This document shows positions 1 through 5,382 of a stretch of 5,615 nt of DNA, piece by piece. The stretch's first letter is position 1, and each line of letters begins with the position of its first letter. Where the stretch lies: the NCBI GenBank assembly GCA_031254685.1, contig JAIRTZ010000037.1, forward strand, positions 1 through 5,615. The letters run 5' to 3'. This stretch comes from Methanomassiliicoccaceae archaeon (lineage in GTDB: Archaea; Thermoplasmatota; Thermoplasmata; Methanomassiliicoccales; Methanomethylophilaceae). Under the pieces are notes generated by a model. The model was not told the origin of the DNA, did no database searches, and worked only from the letters and a program-made list of their open reading frames with translations. The position numbers and the translations under genes were made by a program.

Positions 1-201
1 ATAGGAGCGGGATGTCCGTACCGAGGTTCACTCCGAGGTATTCAGTCCGCGCTTACTAAAGTTCTTTTGACGTCGCTGGGGTGTGGTCTAGCAGTCAAAC
101 AGGTTTGCGTATGAAAAAACTCTCATCCTCAACAAACAACTTACACTTTCCATTTTTTCGAATTTCTGATACAGTGCAACGTATGAAGATAACTCATCCC
201 C

Positions 202-221
202 GGAACGATCCACGTCGTTCC
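202..221. repeat. Perfect 7-bp inverted repeat (hairpin)
   Basis: GGAACGA (202-208) and TCGTTCC (215-221) are perfect complements around the 6-base spacer TCCACG. It lies just upstream of the inferred promoter of the surface-protein gene and is not followed by a T-tract on either strand. It is therefore more likely an operator or a remnant RNA hairpin than a terminator. The function is unknown. Confidence 0.5.
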
Positions 222-237
222 TGAGCCCCGATATCAG

Positions 238-245
238 TATATTTT
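238..245 (+). promoter_or_regulatory. TATA box, candidate promoter of surface-protein gene
   Basis: TATATTTT lies in an AT-rich stretch about 100 bases before the ATG at 339. Archaeal transcription usually starts about 25 bases downstream of the box centre, which would put the start near 267 and give a leader of roughly 70 bases. CTTTAATAT at 256-264 is an alternative box and would shorten the leader to about 50 bases. No transcript data are available to choose between them. Confidence 0.45.
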
Positions 246-291
246 GTAAACTATGACTTTAATATCACATGGTTGCGTTGATAGATGCGAA

Positions 292-310
292 GGCCCTCTT
301 CCATAGGGCC
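292..310 (+). promoter_or_regulatory. Hairpin in 5' leader of surface-protein gene
   Basis: GGCCCT (292-297) and AGGGCC (305-310) form a perfect 6-bp, all but one G-C, stem with a 7-base loop (CTTCCAT). It lies between the inferred transcript start and the ribosome binding site at 326-331. It should form in the mRNA but leaves the ribosome binding site free. It could stabilise the transcript or serve as a regulatory site. It has no T-tract, so a simple terminator is unlikely. Confidence 0.45.
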
Positions 311-325
311 GGCAATTTACGTATT

Positions 326-331
326 GGGGAG
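326..331 (+). promoter_or_regulatory. Ribosome binding site for surface-protein gene
   Basis: GGGGAG ends 7 bases before the ATG at 339 and matches the GGAG core of the archaeal Shine-Dalgarno sequence. Together with the signal peptide that follows at once, it fixes the start codon. Confidence 0.7.
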
Positions 332-338
332 TAAGTAA

Positions 339-2903
339 ATGAAAAAAATATTGACAGTTGCAGCGCTGGCAGTGATGCTCGCGCTTGCGCTCACAGCGCT
401 GCCGGGCATCTCTGAATCCGGTGACGGCGCCGCTTCGCTGGGCGCGCCGCCGCCAGGGATCGAGCGCATTGACCGTGTATATACGATACTCGGGACCGGC
501 CCGTCGTCATTTACGGCGGATGGACCGACAACGATACCGCCGAACACGATACAGAACATCATGAACAGCATTGACGCCACGAACGACGGTATTGTCACGA
601 AGCTGTTATTCGGTTTCGACGGTGTGACGGTGATAGAACTCGGCTTTAACACTGCCCAACTGAATAACGGTATTTACGTGATCGAGGGCAAAGTGTCCGG
701 CAGCAGCGACATCTTCAAGCTGGGGGGCGCGTCCCTCTACGTGGATGCGCCCGGTACGGAGATCATCGGAGGGAACAGCTCGTCGATCATGAACAACGGC
801 ACCGGCGATGTGAACATCTCCGGCGGAACGATCTCCGCAACGAACGGCTCGGCGGTAGAAAATGTGTCCACGGGCACAGTGAACGTATCCGGCGGTGAGA
901 TCAACTCAAATGGATATGCGATCCTAAATAGGTCCACGGGCACAGTGAACGTATCCGGCGGAGAGATCAGCGCCGGGGTCAGCCGCACAATATACAATGA
1001 GTCCGCGGGCACAGTGAACGTATCCGGCGGAACGGTCAGTGCGAACGGCGGTAGTGCGATCGAGTCCGCAGGCGCAGTGAACGTCACCGGCGGAACGGTC
1101 ACCGCTAAGAACAACGGCACGGCGATCAGGTCTACCGCCGCAGTGACGATCTCCAACGGGACGGTCAGTGCAACGCAGGCCGGCGCCACGGCAATGTATC
1201 TCAGCGGTACCGCGACCCTCACGATATCCGGCGGAACGGTCAGTGCGATCGGCAGCATGATGATCGAGAGCTATTCCACAGGGACGATCACGGTATCCGG
1301 CGGAACACTCAACGCAGGGAACGGTTCCGGGATCAAGAACCATACCTCCGGTGCCATCACGATATCCGGCGGAACGATGACCTCAGCGGCAGGTTACCTT
1401 ATAGATAATAACTCAGGCGCCGTCACGATATCCGGCGGAACGATATCCAGCGGCAGCTATGCGATAGTCTCTTCCACAGGGACCGTCACGATATCCGGCG
1501 GAACTGTCAGCTCAACGACCAATAACTATACGATATACAGCGCCGCTGATTCGGCAGTGATCACGATATCCGGCGGAACTGTCAGCTCGAACAACTCGTT
1601 CGGCGGTGCGATAAACAGCTTCGGACCCGTCAGCATTTCGCAGGCGGACCCCGCCGTACCGACGCTTGTGACGAGCAGGAACACATCCGGAACGGGCGGG
1701 ACGATAACCATGGCCAATTCGACATTGCCGGTCACGATATCCGGCGGACTGGTCAACAACACCTCTGCCTCCGGGCCGAGGAACGTGATATATCCGAACA
1801 CCGCCAACGTGACCGCATCCGCATTCCCGGTGTTCGTCTCGAAGAGCGCGGACATCGTGAAGGTAGCCGACGGCAACCCGGCGACACTGTCCGCGGTGTT
1901 CGACCTTGCCGGTGTCGTATGCGATATACAGTGGTTCAAGATCGGCGTGCCCGGCGGTACGCCCGTGGGCACCGTGAACTCAATGACGCACAGCGTCAGC
2001 ACACCGGCGCACAGCGGCATCTACGAACTGCGCATCTACTATCTGACGGCGGACGGAACGGCCGAATGGATGTCCTCGGACCAGATCAGCGTGAACATCT
2101 CGCTGCCCGTGTCCACTACGCCGTTCACTGTGACGGTCACGGGCGGAACGGCGTCGCCGGCATCCGGACCGGCCGGAACGGTCGTGACGCTCACCCCGGG
2201 AACGCCCCCGGCAGGCAAGGAGTTCAAGATGTGGGTCGTGACGTCCGGCGGTGTGATGTTGACAGACAACACATTCATCATCGGAACGATGAACGTTAAC
2301 ATCCTGGCGGCATGGGATGATATAACGTATACGGTAACGGCGATCGGAGGGACGGCATCGCCGGCATCCGGCAAGACCGGCACGACCGTAACGCTGACAT
2401 CCCCGGCGCAGGACGGCAAGAAGCTCAGATGGGAGATCGCATCGGGCGGCACAGGCGCGGTCCTCTCGGGCGATACGCTCAAGATAGGCACATCGAACGT
2501 GACCGTCGCGGCCGTTTGGGAGACGGAGTACGCATTCACGGAACCTCCGGCGGCCGAGTGGACCAAAGGCTCGTCCGGAGGCTTCACGATGACCGTCGAC
2601 CACGACTTCGCGGAATTCGATGAGGTAAGGGTTAGCGGCGTGAAGATAGATGAGGCAAAGTACACAGTGACGGAGGGCAGCACGATAGTGACGCTGAAGG
2701 CGTCATACCTGGAAACGCTGCCGGCAGGGACGCATGCGGTCGACGTCGTCTTCAAGGACGGCGGAAGCGCATCCGTGAACCTGAAGATATCGGCGGCCGG
2801 AGGCGGCGGATTCCCGATATTGTACATCGTGCTGATCGTCGTGGTGCTGGCCCTGGTGATCGCCGCGCTGTACTTCCTCGTCCTGAAGAAGAGATCCGCG
2901 TGA
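339..2903 (+). CDS. Membrane-anchored, repeat-rich adhesin-like surface protein
   Basis: This 854-residue protein is built for the outside of the cell. Residues 1 to about 23 are a Sec signal peptide: M-K-K, then a long Leu/Ala/Val stretch. Residues 150-470 hold about 14 rungs with the motif V-x-(I/V)-S-G-G-(T/E), mostly 21-25 residues apart, as expected for a right-handed parallel beta-helix. Residues 495-590 look Ig-like. Residues 596-659 and 664-727 are two copies of an InlB-B/Flg_new-type repeat (T-V-T-x-x-G-G-T-A-S-P-A-S-G, later a Trp). Residues 745-818 resemble X2-like modules (T-L-K-A-S-Y-L-E-T-L-P-A-G-T-H). A Gly-rich linker leads to a transmembrane helix (825-849) and a short basic tail, K-K-R-S-A, so the protein should be held in the membrane facing out. 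More than 20 N-x-S/T sequons suggest heavy N-glycosylation. It has its own promoter and terminator. An adhesive or protective role is inferred from this architecture. The ligand is unknown and no catalytic site is visible. Confidence 0.85.
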   Translation: MKKILTVAALAVMLALALTALPGISESGDGAASLGAPPPGIERIDRVYTILGTGPSSFTADGPTTIPPNTIQNIMNSIDATNDGIVTKLLFGFDGVTVIELGFNTAQLNNGIYVIEGKVSGSSDIFKLGGASLYVDAPGTEIIGGNSSSIMNNGTGDVNISGGTISATNGSAVENVSTGTVNVSGGEINSNGYAILNRSTGTVNVSGGEISAGVSRTIYNESAGTVNVSGGTVSANGGSAIESAGAVNVTGGTVTAKNNGTAIRSTAAVTISNGTVSATQAGATAMYLSGTATLTISGGTVSAIGSMMIESYSTGTITVSGGTLNAGNGSGIKNHTSGAITISGGTMTSAAGYLIDNNSGAVTISGGTISSGSYAIVSSTGTVTISGGTVSSTTNNYTIYSAADSAVITISGGTVSSNNSFGGAINSFGPVSISQADPAVPTLVTSRNTSGTGGTITMANSTLPVTISGGLVNNTSASGPRNVIYPNTANVTASAFPVFVSKSADIVKVADGNPATLSAVFDLAGVVCDIQWFKIGVPGGTPVGTVNSMTHSVSTPAHSGIYELRIYYLTADGTAEWMSSDQISVNISLPVSTTPFTVTVTGGTASPASGPAGTVVTLTPGTPPAGKEFKMWVVTSGGVMLTDNTFIIGTMNVNILAAWDDITYTVTAIGGTASPASGKTGTTVTLTSPAQDGKKLRWEIASGGTGAVLSGDTLKIGTSNVTVAAVWETEYAFTEPPAAEWTKGSSGGFTMTVDHDFAEFDEVRVSGVKIDEAKYTVTEGSTIVTLKASYLETLPAGTHAVDVVFKDGGSASVNLKISAAGGGGFPILYIVLIVVVLALVIAALYFLVLKKRSA
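792..1748 (+). repeat. Tandem in-gene repeats encoding beta-helix rungs
   Basis: The motif recurs at residues 158, 181, 203, 226, 247, 269, 294, 317, 340, 362, 383, 408, 431 (degenerate) and 465. The spacing is mostly 63-75 bases, with a longer 34-residue step before the last copy. Two DNA sub-families are visible. The upstream copies (879, 945, 1014 and, slightly changed, 1077) share GTGAACGTATCCGGCGG. The downstream copies share ACGATATCCGGCGGA (starting at 1221, 1359, 1425, 1488, 1563 and 1734), with a one-base variant at 1290. Identity extends to synonymous positions, which suggests recent duplication or gene conversion within the gene. Confidence 0.85.
867..1030 (+). repeat. Three near-identical 29-base direct repeats
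   Basis: The units at 867-895 and 933-961 are identical over 29 bases, and 1002-1030 differs from them at one base. They encode S-(T/A)-G-T-V-N-V-S-G-G. The spacing is 66 and 69 bases, always a multiple of three, so recombination between copies would add or remove whole rungs without shifting the frame. Confidence 0.8.
2124..2519 (+). repeat. Two tandem InlB-B/Flg_new-like repeat units
   Basis: Unit one spans 2124-2315 and unit two 2328-2519, each 64 codons long. Both begin (F/Y)-T-V-T-x-x-G-G-T-A-S-P-A-S-G, continue G-T-x-V-T-L-T, and end with N-(V/I)-x-x-A-A-(V)-W. DNA identity is highest over the bases encoding T-A-S-P-A-S-G. Such repeats are common in surface proteins of gut bacteria and archaea, usually as stalk or spacer modules. 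The family assignment comes from motif recognition only. Confidence 0.7.
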
Positions 2904-2917
2904 CAGCGTTTTAAAAA

Positions 2918-2952
2918 AGAGGGGAGACCCTCTCCTTAATTTTTCTTTTTTC
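2918..2952 (+). terminator. Hairpin and T-tract terminator after surface-protein gene
   Basis: AGAGGG (2918-2923) and CCCTCT (2928-2933) form a perfect stem closed by a GAGA tetraloop of the stable GNRA class. It is followed by a T-rich run (TTTTT C TTTTTT) from 2939. It begins 14 bases after the stop codon. In archaea the T-tract alone can terminate, and the stem should add to it. This separates the surface gene from the operon starting at 3017. Confidence 0.75.
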
Positions 2953-2987
2953 AGATCTGCGATACGCAGGCCGTTGATTCACAATTG

Positions 2988-2996
2988 TTTTATATT
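2988..2996 (+). promoter_or_regulatory. TATA box for leaderless operon
   Basis: TTTTATATT is centred about 25 bases before the ATG at 3017, which is the normal distance from an archaeal TATA box to the transcription start. The mRNA should therefore begin at or within a few bases of the start codon. Consistent with this, no Shine-Dalgarno sequence precedes that ATG. Confidence 0.75.
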
Positions 2997-3016
2997 TTAT
3001 CAGTCTATCAAACGTA

Positions 3017-3667
3017 ATGGCAATAGAACAGGTTGATCTGGCACAGCTGTTCGACTCGAATATTTACCTTGTTTCGGGCGACAGGACCGTTCTCATAGAT
3101 TCGGGCATAGGCTTTCAGTGGGAGGACATAAACGCGTCCGTCAGAAAAATGCTCAACGGCCGCAAGCTCGACATCCTCATACTGACGCACAGGCATTACG
3201 ACCACGTCGGCGGTGCCAACGCGATAATCAAAGAGTTCGGCCCGTCGGAAGTATACACGGGAAAGGGCGACGCGGAACCCCTGAGGAAAGGGGACCGCGC
3301 GTCGACGCTCGGCGAACGGTTCGGCGGAGCGCTCGAACCGATGGACGTAAAGGAGCTCGGGGAAGGCGACATCATCGACATCGGAGGCCACAGATTGAGA
3401 GCGATCGCGACGCCGGGGCACACGATCGGCAGTATCTGTCTGTTCGACGAGGTCACGGGCGCGCTGTTCTCCGGGGACACGGTCTTTGTGGGAGGCATCG
3501 GAAGATGCGATCTCCCCACCGGTAACGCGGATCAGCTGATCGATTCGCTGAAAAAGTTAAATACGCTGAAGATTAACGGTTTCTATCCCGGCCACGGCCC
3601 GGCCGTTCCCAAGGGAGGGAACGTACACATAACGAACGGGCTGAGAATGATGGGGGTGAGGATATGA
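3017..3667 (+). CDS. Metallo-beta-lactamase-fold hydrolase (glyoxalase II-like)
   Basis: This 216-residue protein has the full metal-binding set of the fold. D28 lies in L-I-D-S-G. The signature H-R-H-Y-D-H gives H58, H60, D62 and H63. H135 is in T-P-G-H-T, D154 in S-G-D-T-V-F, and H193 in P-G-H-G-P. Such proteins bind two metal ions and hydrolyse thioesters, esters or phosphodiesters. The length and the G-R-C-D-L-P-T-G-N segment are like small glyoxalase II-type hydrolases, for which S-lactoylglutathione-like thioesters are the usual model. The true substrate cannot be read from sequence, and glutathione is generally absent in methanogens. There is no signal peptide, so it acts in the cytosol. 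It is the first gene of the operon, begins at an apparently leaderless ATG, and overlaps the next gene by 4 bases (ATGA). The fold call is firm and the specific function is open. Confidence 0.9.
   Translation: MAIEQVDLAQLFDSNIYLVSGDRTVLIDSGIGFQWEDINASVRKMLNGRKLDILILTHRHYDHVGGANAIIKEFGPSEVYTGKGDAEPLRKGDRASTLGERFGGALEPMDVKELGEGDIIDIGGHRLRAIATPGHTIGSICLFDEVTGALFSGDTVFVGGIGRCDLPTGNADQLIDSLKKLNTLKINGFYPGHGPAVPKGGNVHITNGLRMMGVRI
3651..3660 (+). promoter_or_regulatory. Ribosome binding site for YrdC/Sua5 gene
   Basis: A purine-rich run containing GGTGAGG lies a few bases before the ATG at 3664, inside the end of the upstream gene. It supports that start and coupled translation. The first operon gene lacks such a site. 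Confidence 0.65.
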
Positions 3668-4290
3668 AGGTATACGGCTGCAAGAACGGAAAACTGTCCG
3701 CGAACGATCTGAGGGAGATCACCGGCGTCATAGATGACGGCGGATTGATCGTATATCCGTCGGAGACCGTCTACGGTATAGGCGCGGACATATTCAACGA
3801 ATCGGCAATGAAGAAAGTGTTCCTTGCGAAGCACAGACCGTTCGACATGCCGCTTTCGGTCGGCGTCGCGGACAAGAGGATGGCGGCGAAGATCGCGGAC
3901 ATCGACGAGAACGCGGAGAAGCTGATCGACATGTTCATGCCCGGGCCGCTGACGATAATCGTAAGGAAGAACGAGAACGTTCCCGATATAGTGACGTCCA
4001 ACTCGCAGAAGGTCGGTATACGGATACCCGATCATCCGGCAGCGATGCAGATCATGAGAAAGACAGGTCCGATCGTGGCGACGTCCGCGAACCTTCACTC
4101 AAGGCCCGATCCGGTGAGGATGGAGGAAGCTAAGCGCGACCTCGGAGACGCAGTGGCCGCGTACATAGACGACGGGCCGTGCCCTCTCGGGAAACCGTCC
4201 ACGATCATCTGGTTAATGGACGGCGAGGTCGAGATAATAAGGCAGGGCGCGATAACGAAGAAACAGATAGAGGATGTTCTCAGATGCTGA
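3664..4290 (+). CDS. Threonylcarbamoyl-AMP synthase, YrdC/Sua5 family
   Basis: This enzyme makes L-threonylcarbamoyl-AMP from threonine, bicarbonate and ATP. The KEOPS complex then moves the threonylcarbamoyl group onto A37 of tRNAs that read ANN codons (t6A). The 208-residue protein is a single YrdC domain. Visible motifs are Y-P-S-E-T-V-Y-G-I-G (31-40), matching the family P-T-D/E-T-V-Y-G-L; K-H-R-P (56-59); P-G-P-L-T (93-97); G-I-R-I-P-D-H-P (118-125); T-S-A-N (140-143); and P-S-T-I-I (178-182). The length fits the short TsaC form and not Sua5 proper, which carries an extra C-terminal domain. After S-A-N the usual S-G is replaced by L-H-S-R-P, a small departure in the nucleotide-binding part. 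The start overlaps the upstream stop as ATGA, and the gene's end overlaps the next start by 7 bases. This suggests one mRNA with coupled translation. Confidence 0.92.
   Translation: MKVYGCKNGKLSANDLREITGVIDDGGLIVYPSETVYGIGADIFNESAMKKVFLAKHRPFDMPLSVGVADKRMAAKIADIDENAEKLIDMFMPGPLTIIVRKNENVPDIVTSNSQKVGIRIPDHPAAMQIMRKTGPIVATSANLHSRPDPVRMEEAKRDLGDAVAAYIDDGPCPLGKPSTIIWLMDGEVEIIRQGAITKKQIEDVLRC
4270..4276 (+). promoter_or_regulatory. Ribosome binding site deciding the map start
   Basis: GAGGATG ends 7 bases before the ATG at 4284 and resembles the archaeal GGAGGTGA consensus. It favours 4284 over the upstream in-frame ATG at 4179, which would add 35 residues that have no family counterpart and lie wholly inside the preceding gene. 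Confidence 0.7.
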
Positions 4291-5174
4291 CCCCCGACGA
4301 GCTGGAGGCTCTGAAGAAGGCGGGCGCGATAGCCGCGCAGGCGCTGCGCATAGGGATGGACATGGTCTCCGAGAACGTTAAATTGTATGACGTCGCGGAA
4401 GAGGTGGAATCGTACATACGGAAGAACGGCGCAAAGCCCGCGTTCCCGTGCAACCTCAGCATCAACGAGGTGGCCGCTCATTACACCCCGTCCGTCGGCG
4501 ACAGGTCGCGCTTCGAGATAGGCGATGTCGTGAAGGTCGACGTCGGAGCGCACATCGACGGCTGGGTGGGCGACACCGCCGGTACGGTCGAGGTCGGGAC
4601 GAGGTCTTTCAGAAAGATGATCGAAAGTTCCGTCAAAGCAAGGGACGCCGTCATGGAGTTCATCGGCGCAGGCGTCCCGGTCAACGAGATAGGGACGGCC
4701 GTGGACGCGACCATAAGGCAGGACGGTTTCAGACCGATAGCAAATCTCACAGGCCACGAGATAAAGAAATTCAATCTTCATTCGGGACTTTCCATACCGA
4801 ACGTCAACGACAGCAACAGGACGCAGATCAAACCGGGGATGATAATCGCGGTCGAACCGTTCGCGACCAACGGACAGGGAATGATAAAAACGGCGAGGCC
4901 GGGGAACATATACAAGATCGCGCCGGAACGTCCGATCGCGGACCGGGAGCTGAAGAGCTTCTATGACGATATATCGAACGAGTTCGTGTCATTCCCGTTC
5001 TGCGAACGCTGGTGCCCCCAGCCGAAAGCGGGGCAGATGCTGAACAAGCTGCTGAGGCACGGCCTCGTCACAATGTACGCGCAGCTCGCGGAAGTGAAGA
5101 AAGGATGTGTGACGCAATCCGAACACACGGTGTACGTGGGCGGTAACGGCACCGTGATAACCACCCTTCTTTGA
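4284..5174 (+). CDS. map: Methionine aminopeptidase, type II
   Basis: This enzyme removes the initiator methionine from new proteins when the second residue is small. From the ATG at 4284 the protein is 296 residues, the usual archaeal length. All five metal ligands are present: D86 and D97 (V-D-V-G-x4-G-x3-D-T), H158 (T-G-H-E-I), E191 (A-V-E-P-F) and E280 (S-E-H-T-V). H66 (A-A-H-Y-T-P) and H166 fit the substrate-site histidines. The helical stretch between E191 and E280 (about 200-260) is the insertion that marks type II enzymes, found in archaea and eukaryotes. It is the last gene of the operon, overlaps its neighbour by 7 bases (ATGCTGA) and ends in TGA. Pairing with a t6A enzyme puts both in translation quality and protein maturation. 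It acts in the cytosol or at the ribosome exit. Confidence 0.96.
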   Translation: MLTPDELEALKKAGAIAAQALRIGMDMVSENVKLYDVAEEVESYIRKNGAKPAFPCNLSINEVAAHYTPSVGDRSRFEIGDVVKVDVGAHIDGWVGDTAGTVEVGTRSFRKMIESSVKARDAVMEFIGAGVPVNEIGTAVDATIRQDGFRPIANLTGHEIKKFNLHSGLSIPNVNDSNRTQIKPGMIIAVEPFATNGQGMIKTARPGNIYKIAPERPIADRELKSFYDDISNEFVSFPFCERWCPQPKAGQMLNKLLRHGLVTMYAQLAEVKKGCVTQSEHTVYVGGNGTVITTLL

Positions 5175-5200
5175 TATCGGCGCTGTCGGAAATGGACAAG

Positions 5201-5209
5201 TTTTATCTA
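5201..5209 (+). promoter_or_regulatory. TATA box for tRNA-Leu
   Basis: TTTTATCTA is centred about 26 bases before position 5231. The tRNA transcript should therefore begin a few bases before the mature 5' end at 5235, as is normal for archaeal tRNA genes with RNase P processing. It lies 26 bases after the map stop, so the tRNA is probably transcribed independently of the operon. Confidence 0.65.
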
Positions 5210-5234
5210 CGATTCCATGTTACAGTGGTCTAAC

Positions 5235-5319
5235 GCTGGAATAGCCAAGCCTGGTCAAAGGCGACAGACTCAAGATCTGTTCTCGTAGGGGTTCACCGGT
5301 TCGAATCCGGTTTCCAGCA
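5235..5319 (+). tRNA. tRNA-Leu (anticodon CAA)
   Basis: The 85-base cloverleaf is complete. The acceptor stem pairs GCTGGAA (5235-5241) with TTCCAGC (5312-5318). The D-stem pairs GCC with GGC. The anticodon stem pairs ACAGA (5264-5268) with TCTGT (5276-5280) around the loop CTCAAGA, giving anticodon CAA at 5271-5273, which reads UUG. A long variable arm (about 5281-5294) marks a type II tRNA, as expected for leucine. The T-arm is ACCGG-TTCGAAT-CCGGT (5295-5311). The discriminator base is A5319, also typical of leucine tRNAs. CCA is not encoded and must be added enzymatically, as is common in archaea. No intron interrupts the anticodon loop. Confidence 0.96.
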
Positions 5320-5320
5320 C

Positions 5321-5324
5321 TTTT
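5321..5324 (+). terminator. Short T-tract after tRNA-Leu
   Basis: TTTT begins two bases after the discriminator base. A T-run directly after a tRNA gene can end archaeal transcription, but four bases make a weak signal, so read-through is possible. Confidence 0.35.
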
Positions 5325-5351
5325 CACCCTTCACTGCGCGTGCACGTAAAG

Positions 5352-5361
5352 CTTTTAAATA
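5352..5361 (+). promoter_or_regulatory. TATA box for ribosomal protein S13 operon
   Basis: CTTTTAAATA is a good archaeal TATA box, preceded by the purines AAAG. Transcription is expected near 5383, about 150 bases before the S13 start codon. No comparable box lies closer to the gene. Confidence 0.75.
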
Positions 5362-5382
5362 GGGAGTGTATCCGCAGTTCAG

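Larger units (their letters stand above)
1..338. other. Intergenic region with unassigned left edge
   Basis: No convincing gene lies in these 338 bases. Bases 1-110 are moderately GC-rich. Bases 111-290 are clearly richer in A and T than the rest of the window, as expected for archaeal intergenic DNA. Plus-strand frame 1 is open from the edge to a TGA at 112-114, but its translation looks like no known protein. Minus-strand bases 31-1 read V-N-L-G-T-D-I-P-L-L from a GTG, a plausible but very short protein start. On the plus strand, CAGTCCGCGCTTAC (46-59) loosely resembles the conserved 3' end of RNase P RNA. None of these is strong enough to call as a gene. The region also carries two hairpins and the promoter of the downstream surface-protein gene, listed separately. 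Confidence 0.6.

Noticed and set aside
111..224. Small plus-strand open frame of 37 codons (M-K-K-L-S-S-S)
   Set aside because: It is AT-rich with codon use unlike the real genes, lacks a ribosome binding site, resembles no known protein, and its end overlaps the hairpin at 202-221.
737..1343. Long open frames on the minus strand opposite the surface-protein repeats
   Set aside because: They are shadows of the repeats: the repeated motif keeps other frames open. Their translations are low-complexity Pro/Thr/Val or Arg/Asp-rich strings with no family resemblance.
792..1748. Regularly spaced short repeats resembling a CRISPR array
   Set aside because: The repeats are in frame within a coding gene, spacing varies in multiples of three, the spacers are also related to one another, and no cas gene is present.
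1526..2827. Further open frames on both strands within the surface-protein gene
   Set aside because: The plus-strand gene has a signal peptide, domains, an anchor, a ribosome binding site and a terminator. The alternatives have none of these.
4179..4283. Upstream in-frame ATG for methionine aminopeptidase
   Set aside because: The 35 added residues are hydrophilic and unlike the family, lie inside the preceding gene, and have no well-placed ribosome binding site. The start at 4284 gives the normal length.
3008..4781. Minus-strand open frames opposite the three-gene operon
   Set aside because: The plus-strand genes have complete catalytic motifs and coupled overlaps. The antisense frames show no domain and follow from GC-rich codon use.
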